Of a stretch of DNA of 17,334 nt, positions 7,963 through 16,281 are shown one piece after another; positions within the stretch are counted from its first letter, which is position 1, and the number at the start of each line of letters is the position of its first letter. Origin of the DNA: an uncultured Selenomonadaceae bacterium (GTDB lineage: Bacteria; Bacillota; Negativicutes; Selenomonadales; Selenomonadaceae); the NCBI GenBank assembly GCA_958415865.1, contig CATYZV010000008.1, positions 1 through 17,334 of the forward strand, given 5' to 3'. Below the pieces are notes generated by a model. It did no database searches and was not told where the DNA came from. It saw only the letters and a program-made list of their open reading frames with translations. Made by a program: the position numbers and the translations under genes.

Positions 7963-8889
7963 ATGACCATGAGTATCTGCGGGGCACCCTGCTGCTGGGG
8001 TGTTGACGATGTAAAAAATCCTTATCTGCCTGACTGGCATACGGTATTAAAAGAAGCCGGGCTTGCCGGCTACAGGGCGATTGAACTCGGTCCGTACGGC
8101 TATCTGCCTATCGACATTGAAGCTGTATCGGCAGAGCTAAAGAAGAATAATCTCGCTATCGTAGCCGGAACCATATTCAACGACCTCTTGAGCGAAGATA
8201 ATTACGCTGACGTGCTGCGCCAGACGGACGATATCTGCTCACTGATCACCAAGCTGCCGCCGCTGCCTCGCTATGAAGGTCAGCACTTCTCTACGCCCTA
8301 CATGACCGTCATGGACTGGGGACACGATGAACGCGACTACAATGCCGGCCATCCCGACAGGGCACCGCGCCTGAGCCGCGAGGACTGGCAGCGCATGATG
8401 AAGCACATCATCGGCATCAGTGAGCGTGCCGCTTCCTACGGCGTGCGCGCTGTGATACATCCCCATGCGGGCGGCTACATCGAATTTGCCGACGAAATCG
8501 AAGCACTGCTGCGCGATGTACCTTACGAAACGGCAGGGCTGTGCCTTGATACGGGCCATCTCTACTACTCCGGCATGGACCCTGTTGAATGGCTCAAGAA
8601 ATGTGCCGGCCGCCTCGATTACGTTCATTTCAAAGACGTAAACGAAGCGGTCTACAAACAGGTATTGTCCGAACACATACGCTTCTTTGAAGGCTGCGGC
8701 AAAGGCTCCATGTGCCCTATCGGCAAAGGCTGCCTCGATTACCCCGGCATAAAGCGTGCCTTGGAAGAAATCGGCTACAGCGGTTATATCACCATAGAGC
8801 AGGAACGCGACCCACGCAACGTTGCCACCAGCCTGCGCGATGTCAAAGAAAGCGTAACTTACTTAAAAAGCGTAGGCTATCAAATATAA
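7963..8889 (+). CDS. Sugar phosphate isomerase/epimerase-fold protein, IolE-like (TIM barrel)
   Basis: 308 residues of the xylose-isomerase-like TIM-barrel (AP endonuclease 2) superfamily, which includes IolE (inosose dehydratase), IolI and sugar 3-epimerases. Visible metal-site strands are HPHAGGYIEF (about 166-175), CLDTGHLYYSG (about 194-204), YVHFKDV (about 220-226) and ITIEQERD near the C-terminus (about 279-286). These supply the usual Asp/His/Glu ligands for a divalent cation. AGGAGGAA at 7950-7957 supports ATG 7963 rather than the ATG six bases later. It shares a promoter with the next gene, 29 bases downstream. In context it probably acts on the keto-product of the dehydrogenase as a dehydratase, isomerase or epimerase. 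IolE is the best family guess; the exact reaction is not readable. Confidence 0.82.
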   Translation: MTMSICGAPCCWGVDDVKNPYLPDWHTVLKEAGLAGYRAIELGPYGYLPIDIEAVSAELKKNNLAIVAGTIFNDLLSEDNYADVLRQTDDICSLITKLPPLPRYEGQHFSTPYMTVMDWGHDERDYNAGHPDRAPRLSREDWQRMMKHIIGISERAASYGVRAVIHPHAGGYIEFADEIEALLRDVPYETAGLCLDTGHLYYSGMDPVEWLKKCAGRLDYVHFKDVNEAVYKQVLSEHIRFFEGCGKGSMCPIGKGCLDYPGIKRALEEIGYSGYITIEQERDPRNVATSLRDVKESVTYLKSVGYQI

Positions 8890-8918
8890 TAGCGAAATAA
8901 ATCGGAGGCGAAAAGAGT

Positions 8919-9839
8919 ATGAAAATAGCATTTGATGTCGATGTCTTAGCAAAGCAGATGGATATCAATAGAATGGTGCATCAGGTAGCAGACTGGGGCT
9001 ATAAGTATATTGAACAGTCGCCGCATCCTCGCATCAATCCGTTTTACAAGCATCCGCTCTTTTCTAAAGAATGTGAAGCGGAATACAGAAAAGCATTAAA
9101 GGAAACGGGCGTGGAAATCTCTTCGTTCATCGTCGTATACCGCTGGTCTGGCCCGACGGAGGAACAGCGTCAGTTTGCCGTGGCAAATTGGAAGCGCATG
9201 ATTGAAATCGCCGTAGATATGGGTGTGCCTGTCATCAACACTGAACTGTCCGGCGACCCCAATCAGCAGGAAATCTGCAACGGCATGTGGTTTAAATCCA
9301 TGGAAGAATTATTGCCCATCATAGAACGCGAAGGGCTGCGCGTGGAAATCCAGTCGCATCCCTATGACTTCTGCGAATTAAATAACGAAACCTGCGACCT
9401 CGTGAAGTCGTTCCGCTCCAAGAACCTAGGCTACGTCTACTCCTCTCCGCACGGCTTCTTCTACGACCAAGGCAAAGGCGATGTGCGCTCCATGCTGCGC
9501 TACGCCGGCGATGAATTGACTCATGTACTGTTTGCCGACACCTTCAACCAGACGCTCGACTGCCGTTATATCGCCAATCCACCATGGCTCAACGCCAAAG
9601 GAAAATCCGACGTAACGATTCACCAGCACCTCGCAATGGGCGAAGGCGACGTGGATTTTGACGGCATCTTTGAAACACTGCGCGAAATGGACTTTGCCAA
9701 CAAACAGCTCAAAGCAGACGCACCGAAAGTCGGCGGCGACAATATCGCCTGCGTATCCATGTTCGGCTTCCCTGAAAAAATGGCAAAGCAGGCTCCTGAA
9801 GCTCACGAACGCATTGAACGCGAACTCTTGGGCAAATAA
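8919..9839 (+). CDS. iolH: Sugar phosphate isomerase/epimerase-fold protein, IolH-like (TIM barrel)
   Basis: 306 residues. The N-terminus MKIAFDVDVLAKQMD followed by VADWGYKYIEQSPHP, and the mid-section VINTELSGDPNQ with VEIQSHPYDFCE, match what I recall of IolH proteins of inositol loci. Candidate metal ligands are E246-equivalent residues in INTELSGD, H in QSHPYDF, H in THVLFADTFN and E in MGEGDVDFDG. The C-terminus HERIERELLGK is also family-like. The start has GGAGG at 8904-8908, 10 bases upstream. It is co-transcribed with the IolE-like gene and followed by a strong terminator. IolH is a TIM-barrel protein whose enzymatic role is poorly defined. The family call is from memory of the sequence, not a search. 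Confidence 0.75.
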   Translation: MKIAFDVDVLAKQMDINRMVHQVADWGYKYIEQSPHPRINPFYKHPLFSKECEAEYRKALKETGVEISSFIVVYRWSGPTEEQRQFAVANWKRMIEIAVDMGVPVINTELSGDPNQQEICNGMWFKSMEELLPIIEREGLRVEIQSHPYDFCELNNETCDLVKSFRSKNLGYVYSSPHGFFYDQGKGDVRSMLRYAGDELTHVLFADTFNQTLDCRYIANPPWLNAKGKSDVTIHQHLAMGEGDVDFDGIFETLREMDFANKQLKADAPKVGGDNIACVSMFGFPEKMAKQAPEAHERIERELLGK

Positions 9840-9868
9840 ATTACTAAGATACCTAATTCCTCTCTTTT

Positions 9869-9894
9869 GCCGGAATGATTCCGGCTTTTCTTTT
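9869..9894 (+). terminator. Rho-independent terminator after the catabolic cluster
   Basis: GCCGGAA, loop TGA, TTCCGGC, then TTTTCTTTT at 9886-9894. It separates the sugar cluster from htpG. Confidence 0.9.
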
Positions 9895-9903
9895 ATCCAA
9901 CTA

Positions 9904-9931
9904 TTGACTTTTTGACTATTTTAAGTATAAT
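9904..9931 (+). promoter_or_regulatory. htpG promoter
   Basis: TTGACT at 9904-9909, 16-base spacer, TATAAT at 9926-9931: a sigma-70/SigA-type promoter. Initiation is expected just before or at the CIRCE element. Confidence 0.85.
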
Positions 9932-9941
9932 AGTAAGTAGT

Positions 9942-9968
9942 TTAGCACTCATGTCATACGAGTGCTAA
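9942..9968 (+). promoter_or_regulatory. CIRCE element (HrcA operator)
   Basis: TTAGCACTC, nine bases, GAGTGCTAA: an exact match to the canonical CIRCE inverted repeat, placed immediately downstream of the -10 box where bound HrcA would block initiation or elongation. HrcA is the heat-shock repressor of groE and dnaK operons. Confidence 0.97.
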
Positions 9969-9998
9969 TTATTTTGACAAAAACAAGGAGTGTTTACA

Positions 9999-11963
9999 AT
10001 GGCTAAAGAAACACATCAATTTCAAGCTGAAACGAAAAAACTGCTCGATTTAATGATACATTCGATCTATACGAATCATGAAATATTCCTGCGCGAACTA
10101 ATCTCCAACGCATCCGATGCGATCGACAAGCTGCATTTTGAATCGCTGACGAATAAAGATCTGCTGGAAGGCGACGACTCATTTGAAATCTTCCTCGTGC
10201 CCGACGCTGCCAGCCATACGCTGACCATCTCAGATAACGGCATCGGCATGAACAAAGAAGAATTACAGGAAAACCTCGGCACCATCGCCAAATCCGGCAC
10301 CAAGGCATTCTTGGAAAAACTCCAGCAGCTCAATAAAGAAAACGGCACAGAAAACAGCGACACCGGCAAAGACCTAATCGGTCAATTCGGCGTAGGCTTT
10401 TACTCCGCTTTCATGGCGGCAGAAAAAATCACCGTCATCACCCGCAAAGCCGGCGAAAATCAGGCTTACAAATGGGAATCTACCGCCGACGGTTCCTACA
10501 CCATTGAAGAATGTGAAAAAGAAAAGCACGGCACTAGCATAATCCTGACGCTGCTGCCCGAATTCTACGGCGACAAAGCAGAAGAAAACTTCACCGATGA
10601 ATACACCCTGCAAAACCTCGTCAAAAAGTATTCCGACTACGTCCGCTACCCGATCAAGATGAACTTCACCATCGAAGAACAGCCTAAGGACGCAGACGGC
10701 AAGCCCATCGAAGGCGCAGGCAAGATAAAACGCAATGAAGTCCGCACCCTAAACTCCATGCAGCCGCTCTGGGCAAAGAACAAGAGCGACATCAAGCCCG
10801 AAGAATACAACGACTTTTACAAAAATCTCTTCCACGACTGGGAAGACCCTATGGAAGTAATGCACAACAAAGTCGAAGGCACCATCGAATACACCTCCCT
10901 GCTCTACTTCCCCGCCCATGCACCGTTCAACCTTTACCACAGCGACTACGAACCCGGCCTGCAGCTATACTCGCGCCACGTCTTCATAATGGACAAATGC
11001 AAAGACCTGCTGCCTGAATATCTCAGCTTCGTCAAAGGTCTCGTCGACTCCCCCGACTTCTCGCTCAACATCTCGCGTGAACTCCTGCAAAAGAGCCGCG
11101 AATTAAAACTCATCGGCAAGAACCTCGAAAAGAACATACTGCGCCAGCTCGCCACGATGCTCAAGAACGACCGCGCCAAATACGAAAAATTCTGGGCTGA
11201 ATACGGCAAATCCCTTAAGATCGGCGTATACGGCAGCATGTACAGCGGCAGCGACACCATCGACAAATTAAAAGACCTGCTGCTGTTCACCACTTCCAAA
11301 GAAGACAAACTCATCACCCTAAAGGAATACGTACAGCAAATGCCCGAAAGCCAGAAAAAGATCTACTACGCAACAGGCAAAGACCGCGCCGCCATCGACA
11401 GCCTGCCCCAGATGGAAATCCTGCGCGACAAAGGCATCAACGTACTCTACTTCCTCGACAACGTAGATGAATTTGCCATCGAAGCAATGCACGAATACGA
11501 CGGCAAACAGTTCCACTCCATCAGCCGCGGCGACCTCGACCTCGACGACGTAGAATCCCAAGAAGCCAAAAAAGAAACCGAAAACATCGCCAAGACAAAT
11601 GAAGGACTGCTCAAAGACATCAAAGAAGTACTCGGCGACAAAGTAGCTGACGTAAAAATGACCAGCCGCTTGAAATCCAGTGCCGTCTGCCTCGTAGCCG
11701 ACGAACAAGGACCCAGCTTTGCCATGGAACAAGCATTTGCCCAAGCGAACAACCCCATGTTCAAAGCAAAACGCATCCTCGAAATCAACCCCAAACACGC
11801 ACTCTTTACCCGCCTGCAAAAAGTACACGACGGCGGCAAAGACAGCCAGCAGTTCAAAGACTACTGCAACTTACTCTACGCACAGGCACTATTAATTGAA
11901 GGCATGATGCCTGACGACCCTGCTGCCGTAGCAAATACCATCGCCGAACTGATGGCAAAATAA
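9999..11963 (+). CDS. htpG: Chaperone protein HtpG (bacterial Hsp90)
   Basis: Cytoplasmic ATP-dependent homodimeric chaperone. The start is ATG 9999 with AAGGAG at 9985-9990; an in-frame GTG at 9990 overlaps the ribosome site and is not plausible. This gives 654 residues, slightly longer than E. coli HtpG (624). The N-terminal GHKL ATPase has RELISNASDA with catalytic E33 and N37, ISDNGIGM with D79, a lid starting at GTIAKSGT, and GQFGVGFYSAF at 128-138. The middle domain carries NISRELLQKSREL with the conserved arginine that contacts ATP. The C-terminal dimerisation domain ends KHALFTRL...AVANTIAELMAK. The gene is monocistronic, with CIRCE at its promoter and its own terminator. It is intact. 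Confidence 0.98.
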   Translation: MAKETHQFQAETKKLLDLMIHSIYTNHEIFLRELISNASDAIDKLHFESLTNKDLLEGDDSFEIFLVPDAASHTLTISDNGIGMNKEELQENLGTIAKSGTKAFLEKLQQLNKENGTENSDTGKDLIGQFGVGFYSAFMAAEKITVITRKAGENQAYKWESTADGSYTIEECEKEKHGTSIILTLLPEFYGDKAEENFTDEYTLQNLVKKYSDYVRYPIKMNFTIEEQPKDADGKPIEGAGKIKRNEVRTLNSMQPLWAKNKSDIKPEEYNDFYKNLFHDWEDPMEVMHNKVEGTIEYTSLLYFPAHAPFNLYHSDYEPGLQLYSRHVFIMDKCKDLLPEYLSFVKGLVDSPDFSLNISRELLQKSRELKLIGKNLEKNILRQLATMLKNDRAKYEKFWAEYGKSLKIGVYGSMYSGSDTIDKLKDLLLFTTSKEDKLITLKEYVQQMPESQKKIYYATGKDRAAIDSLPQMEILRDKGINVLYFLDNVDEFAIEAMHEYDGKQFHSISRGDLDLDDVESQEAKKETENIAKTNEGLLKDIKEVLGDKVADVKMTSRLKSSAVCLVADEQGPSFAMEQAFAQANNPMFKAKRILEINPKHALFTRLQKVHDGGKDSQQFKDYCNLLYAQALLIEGMMPDDPAAVANTIAELMAK

Positions 11964-11982
11964 TATATATCGCCTCAAACCC

Positions 11983-12008
11983 AAAACCCCGCAATCGCGG
12001 GGTTTTTT
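11983..12008 (+). terminator. htpG rho-independent terminator
   Basis: CCCCGC, loop AATC, GCGGGG, flanked by AAAA and TTTTTT so that the stem can extend to 10 bp. It faces the minus-strand terminator of hsdR only 20 bases away. Confidence 0.93.
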
Positions 12009-12017
12009 ATTAATTAA

Positions 12018-12072
12018 TTTCTGAGCACGAAAAAAGCCGCCTCACGCTTGCGGCGGGCAGCTTCTTCATCAA
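12018..12072 (-). repeat. 55-bp repeat copy A: hsdR terminator, shared with the toxin-antitoxin cassettes
   Basis: This stretch is nearly identical to 16406-16460, 16773-16827 and 16974-17023, with differences mainly in the hairpin loop. Read on the minus strand it has CCGCC...GGCGG followed by TTTTTT (plus coordinates 12030-12035), an intrinsic terminator directly after hsdR. The hsdR stop codon itself lies inside the repeat. Confidence 0.85.
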
Positions 12073-15005
12073 ATGCTGTGTCTTAGGCTGTTGTAAATCT
12101 CTCCGGCAAATATTCCCATAAGCTGCTGTTTGATATCTTTGTTGTTCAATAGCAGGGAAAAGAAGTCCTGATTCTGCGACCATCCTTCTAATAGGGCATC
12201 GTCTATGCTGTCAAAATAAGCAAGCTCAAAATTCTTTTCCGTGTTGCTGCGTGCCTTGGCTTTTAGTTCGCCGGATTTCATCAGTATATCGCGCACTTGC
12301 AGCATTGCTTTGACCGCTACGTCATTATCGTATGATTTACCCATGCGGCTGTTGATTTCAGCGATGATTTCTGACAGCTGTTTTTCTTTATCTTCACTAA
12401 GGCCGAAGGAATCGGCTGTCGGGAGCTTTATTATCGGCTGTGCGAGTATTTTCTCTTTTTTATGTTCAGATGATTTTTTCTGTACAAAATCGGATGCTTT
12501 AATCTTGCCGGTAATGTCAAAGCCGCTGCCGGAATGGCTTATATTAAGGTATGACAGCAGATATGATATAAAATTGTACTTCTTGTGCAGTTCTACATCT
12601 TCAAAGCTGGAGGCCTGCAATAGAAATTCATAATAACGCACGAAACGGCGCAGCCCGATGATCATTTCACGCCGCTGTACTTCATCGTACTGCTCTATCA
12701 ATTTTTTCGTTTTATTCAGCAAAAATACGAGCTGTTTTTTCTCTTTAGCCGATATTTTCTGCCGATATAGTATTTCATTGGCTTCTTCAATATCATACGG
12801 AGATATTATGCTGTAGGCATCTATGCGCGCTTCAAGATCGTAAATGCTTTTCGGCGTTACGGAATTTGCCAGCATCGTGGCTGTATAGTACGGCGCGAAA
12901 GCCTTTTTGATGCTTTCATAATCATTATTGAAATCCAGTATAAAAGTCCGCTTATCGTACGGCTGGCAGATGCGGTTGAGCCGTGATAATGTCTGTACCG
13001 CCGCTACGCCCTTTAGGCTTTTCAATACGTACATAGCACACAACTTCGGCTGGTCAAAGCCCGTCTGATACTTATTTGCCGCAATCAGGAATTTACATTC
13101 CGGCTTATCGAATACGCTCGTAAGCTTTGCCTCGCTAAAGCCATTGATACCGGCTTCACTGTATTCAAATTCATCGCCCGGCAGCTTCACCTTGCCGGAA
13201 AAAGCCACCAGTGTTTTCATATCTTCATACCCTTTGCTGCTGATGTAATCATGAAACGCTTTATAATATTTTACAGCCCCCTGACGCGAAGCAGTGATGA
13301 CCATCGCCTTTGCCTGTCCGCCCAGCTCTCTTGCCACCGATGAGCGGAAATGCTCGATGATTATCTTTACGTGCTGCGCTATATTCGTATCATGCAGCTC
13401 TATAAAGCGCGCAATCTGCCGTTTTGCCTCTGCCGTCTTGCAGCGCGGGTCATCTTCCACTTCTTTATTCAAATGGTAAAACGTATCGTAGCAGATGTAG
13501 TTTTGCAGCACATCGAGGATAAAGCCTTCCTCTATAGCCTGCTTCATCGAATACAGATGAAATGCCTCGCGCTGTCCCTTGGCATTGACGCGCCCAAACA
13601 GCTGTAAAGTCGTGGCTTTAGGCGTTGCGGTGAAAGCAAACATCGACACATTAGCCTGCTTGCCGTTGCGCGCTATCTCATCAGTGATAATATCTTCTGC
13701 ACTAGCAAACTTTCCTTCTCCGGAGCCTAGCGATTTCGTTACAGCCGCCATATCCTTGCCCGCCGTCGATGAATGTGCCTCATCTATGATCACGGCAAAT
13801 TTTTTATGCTTGAGCTGCTTTACCATATCCGTGATATAGAGGAATTTTTGGATCGTCGTCGCTATTATCTTCGTATTCCCGTTGAGCGCATCCGAAAGAT
13901 CGGCAGAGGTACACTGCCCATCCATAACGCGGATCAGTCCGCTCTTGTGCTCCATGCTCATGATAGCACGCTGAAGCTGGCGGTCCACCACTACTCTATC
14001 AGTGATTATGACGATATTGTCAAAGATGACTTTATTATCATCATCGTGCAGAGAAGCCAAGCGGTGAGCCAGCCACGCTATAGTATTCGTCTTGCCTGAA
14101 CCTGCACTGTGCTGAATCAAGTAATTTTGCGAAGTGTGATTTACCTTCAAATCAGCCAGCAGATGACGCACTGCATCCAGCTGATGAAAGCGCGGAAAAA
14201 TTATATTCTCCGCCCTGCCCCTGCGGTCGATGAATATGAACTTGCTTACAAGCTCCAGCACCGTATCCTTGCGCAAAATATCTTTCCACATATACGACAC
14301 ACTGAATCTATCTTTAAACACAGGATTGCCCGCGCCGCTGTCTATCCCCTTGCCGCTGCCCATATTAAAAGGCAGAAAGAACGTTGACGTACCATTTAAC
14401 TTCGTCGTCATATGGACTTCATTCAAATCCATAGCAAAATTGACGAAACAGCCCGATTTGAACAAAAACAGCCGCGTCTTAGGACTGCGCTGTGTGCGGT
14501 ACTGATATACGGCATCCTGATACGACTGCCCCGCCGCATTGCATTTCAACTCAAACGACATAATAGCAAAGCCGTTTAAAAAGATGACTAAATCGACCCG
14601 TTCGTCATCACTCGCCCAAACTTCTTCCATCACCGAAAAAATATTGTGCTCATACTGCGCTAATAGCTGCTTATTAAACGAGGTAGCAGGCTTTGTATAC
14701 ATAAATTTCAGCTTCTGACCGGAAAGTTCCGCACCGTTTTTCAGTATATCAAGCAAAGAACCGCCCTTTTGCTCCATCTCATTATTGATGAAATTAATCA
14801 GCGTAGTTTCCAGCTCATCCTTGTATATCTTTCGCAAAGAATCCATAGCCTCCGGCTGTGTATCATGCAGGAACTTAAACAGCAGCTCACGATCCAAAGC
14901 AAATACCCTGTCATAATTCCTGCTATTTCTGATGACATAGCCGTTCTTAACCAGCTCATCCATTATAAAATGCTGATATTCCTTCTCGGACAAAATATTG
15001 TTCAA
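12069..15005 (-). CDS. hsdR: Type I restriction enzyme, HsdR (R) subunit
   Basis: 978 residues; the ATP-driven DNA translocase and endonuclease subunit of a type I restriction system. The N-terminal PD-(D/E)xK nuclease shows D138 in ERVDLVIF, E152-x-K154 in FELK, and the QxxxY motif Q163-Y167. The SF2 motor has Walker A AGSGKT at 301-306, DEAH at 408-411 and motif III FTATPK at 458-463. Later helicase motifs include ANKYQTGFDQPKLCAMYV and LSRLNR, then a helical C-terminus. The start is TTG (15003-15005, minus strand), chosen because GAGGTGA (plus 15012-15018) is correctly spaced and no better ATG exists. All catalytic motifs are intact. hsdS lies 2 kb away on the same strand beyond rhuM and the cassette array; hsdM is not in the window. 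Confidence 0.97.
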   Translation of the reverse strand: MNNILSEKEYQHFIMDELVKNGYVIRNSRNYDRVFALDRELLFKFLHDTQPEAMDSLRKIYKDELETTLINFINNEMEQKGGSLLDILKNGAELSGQKLKFMYTKPATSFNKQLLAQYEHNIFSVMEEVWASDDERVDLVIFLNGFAIMSFELKCNAAGQSYQDAVYQYRTQRSPKTRLFLFKSGCFVNFAMDLNEVHMTTKLNGTSTFFLPFNMGSGKGIDSGAGNPVFKDRFSVSYMWKDILRKDTVLELVSKFIFIDRRGRAENIIFPRFHQLDAVRHLLADLKVNHTSQNYLIQHSAGSGKTNTIAWLAHRLASLHDDDNKVIFDNIVIITDRVVVDRQLQRAIMSMEHKSGLIRVMDGQCTSADLSDALNGNTKIIATTIQKFLYITDMVKQLKHKKFAVIIDEAHSSTAGKDMAAVTKSLGSGEGKFASAEDIITDEIARNGKQANVSMFAFTATPKATTLQLFGRVNAKGQREAFHLYSMKQAIEEGFILDVLQNYICYDTFYHLNKEVEDDPRCKTAEAKRQIARFIELHDTNIAQHVKIIIEHFRSSVARELGGQAKAMVITASRQGAVKYYKAFHDYISSKGYEDMKTLVAFSGKVKLPGDEFEYSEAGINGFSEAKLTSVFDKPECKFLIAANKYQTGFDQPKLCAMYVLKSLKGVAAVQTLSRLNRICQPYDKRTFILDFNNDYESIKKAFAPYYTATMLANSVTPKSIYDLEARIDAYSIISPYDIEEANEILYRQKISAKEKKQLVFLLNKTKKLIEQYDEVQRREMIIGLRRFVRYYEFLLQASSFEDVELHKKYNFISYLLSYLNISHSGSGFDITGKIKASDFVQKKSSEHKKEKILAQPIIKLPTADSFGLSEDKEKQLSEIIAEINSRMGKSYDNDVAVKAMLQVRDILMKSGELKAKARSNTEKNFELAYFDSIDDALLEGWSQNQDFFSLLLNNKDIKQQLMGIFAGEIYNSLRHSI

Positions 15006-15046
15006 ACCAATTCACCTCACTACTCCAACATATCTAATTTAAGTAT

Positions 15047-15075
15047 ATTCTATCTTAACTATAGTACACACTCAA
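15047..15075 (-). promoter_or_regulatory. hsdR promoter
   Basis: On the minus strand: TTGAGT (plus 15070-15075), 17 bases, TAGAAT (plus 15047-15052). The -10 box lies in a TATTCTATCTTAACT motif that recurs at the head of both toxin cassettes. Confidence 0.65.
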
Positions 15076-15088
15076 TAGCAAAGACTCA

Positions 15089-15097
15089 TGGTATAAT
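15089..15097 (+). promoter_or_regulatory. rhuM promoter, extended -10
   Basis: TGGTATAAT: a perfect -10 with a TGn extension, 33 bases before the rhuM start, with no clear -35. It is divergent from the hsdR promoter, and the two core promoters are separated by only about 15 bases, so they may interfere with each other. Confidence 0.65.
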
Positions 15098-15129
15098 ATA
15101 TTTTGAAATAGATATGAAAGGAACATCCA

Positions 15130-16170
15130 ATGAAGAAGAAAGAAACTACATCCATTCGTTCATCAGCAGCAGAATATCTGACCTTTATATCATCAGTAGG
15201 AAGCAAAGCCGATGATATAGAAGTACGCTATGAAGATGAAAATATCTGGCTTACACAAAAGCTAATGGCACAACTCTATGATGTAAATATACGTACAATA
15301 AATAGCCATCTAAAAAAGATATACTCTGACAACGAATTATCCGAAACCTCAACTATCCGAAAATATCGGATAGTTCAATCCGAGGGAACACGTCAAGTAA
15401 ATCGAAATATCAACCATTACAATCTGCAAGTAATAATTGCCGTGGGTTTTAAAGTAAACTCAGAAAGAGCTGTTCAATTCCGCAAATGGGTGAATGATAT
15501 CGCTATGCAGTATACAATAAAAGGCTGGGTCATGGATGATGAACGCCTGAAAAGCGGTACATACCTTACTGATAAATACTTTGATGAACAGCTGGAACGC
15601 ATCAGAGAAATCAGAGCCAGCGAACGCAAATTTTATCAAAAAATTACGGATCTATACGCTACAGCCGTTGATTATGACCGTACAGCTAAAGCTACCAAAC
15701 GCTTCTATGCTACAGTGCAAAATAAAATGCACTATGCCGTACACGGTCATACAGCAGCAGAATTAATCGTCGAACGCGCAGATAGTACAAAACAGCATAT
15801 GGGCTTGACCTCGTGGCAGGATATGCCGGACGGAAAAATAAAACGTTCTGATGTTACTGTTGCCAAAAATTATTTGACGGCAGAAGAACTTAAAGAACTA
15901 AACCGCATGGTAACAGCCTATTTAGACTTTGCTGAAAGTATGGCACAGCGCAAAATTCCTTTGACAATGCAGGACTGGGAAAAACGCCTTAACGGATTTT
16001 TGCAAATGCTAGAATATGGATTGCTTAAAAATGCAGGCAAGGTAACTGCCGAAATAGCTAAAATTCATGCACTGACAGAATTTGAAAAATACCGCATAAT
16101 CCAAGATAAAGAATATGTATCCGATTTTGATAAATTTGTACTAGAATTAGAACAGAAAACAAAAGCCTAA
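15130..16170 (+). CDS. rhuM: RhuM-family protein
   Basis: 346 residues. The N-terminal half (about 30-135) reads IWLTQKLMAQLYDVNIRTIN, suggesting a helix-turn-helix or KilA-N-like DNA-binding region, followed by YNLQVIIAVGFKVNS and FRKWVND. The C-terminal half has the conserved RhuM block: FYATVQNKMHYAVHGHTAAE, ERADSTKQHMGLTSW, AKNYL and LTMQDWEKRL. RhuM was named from a Salmonella pathogenicity island; its biochemical activity is not established, and homologues are often found beside type I restriction genes. Here it sits between hsdR and hsdS on the opposite strand, with AAAGGAAC before the ATG and its own promoter. It is AT-richer than the genes left of 12000, consistent with transfer. The cassette array begins right after its stop. 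Confidence 0.88.
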   Translation: MKKKETTSIRSSAAEYLTFISSVGSKADDIEVRYEDENIWLTQKLMAQLYDVNIRTINSHLKKIYSDNELSETSTIRKYRIVQSEGTRQVNRNINHYNLQVIIAVGFKVNSERAVQFRKWVNDIAMQYTIKGWVMDDERLKSGTYLTDKYFDEQLERIREIRASERKFYQKITDLYATAVDYDRTAKATKRFYATVQNKMHYAVHGHTAAELIVERADSTKQHMGLTSWQDMPDGKIKRSDVTVAKNYLTAEELKELNRMVTAYLDFAESMAQRKIPLTMQDWEKRLNGFLQMLEYGLLKNAGKVTAEIAKIHALTEFEKYRIIQDKEYVSDFDKFVLELEQKTKA

Positions 16171-16194
16171 AAAAGTAAAGTATCCTATCTTAAC

Positions 16195-16223
16195 TTCAAA
16201 AAGCACTAATTATATGCTATACT
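16195..16223 (+). promoter_or_regulatory. Toxin promoter, cassette 1
   Basis: TTCAAA (16195-16200), 17 bases, TATACT (16218-16223) with an extended -10 TGC just upstream. Conserved in cassette 2. Confidence 0.7.
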
Positions 16224-16255
16224 AAATACCAAGCATAGGGAATACAGCGAGTCGG

Positions 16256-16271
16256 CTCCCCATCCGGGGAG
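16256..16271 (+). promoter_or_regulatory. Ribosome-site-sequestering hairpin, cassette 1
   Basis: CTCCCC, loop ATCC, GGGGAG: the right arm is the core of an exceptionally strong Shine-Dalgarno, GGAGGTGAT at 16268-16276, 5 bases before ATG. In cassette 2 only the loop differs (ATTC). Confidence 0.75.
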
Positions 16272-16281
16272 GTGATAACGT

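Noticed and set aside
9990..9998. GTG start for htpG at 9990
   Set aside because: It overlaps the last base of the AAGGAG ribosome site; ATG 9999 has correct spacing and gives the family N-terminus MAKETHQF.
12241..14505. Plus-strand ORFs across hsdR (61 to 130 codons)
   Set aside because: They mirror an intact hsdR reading frame with all helicase and nuclease motifs and have no independent signals.
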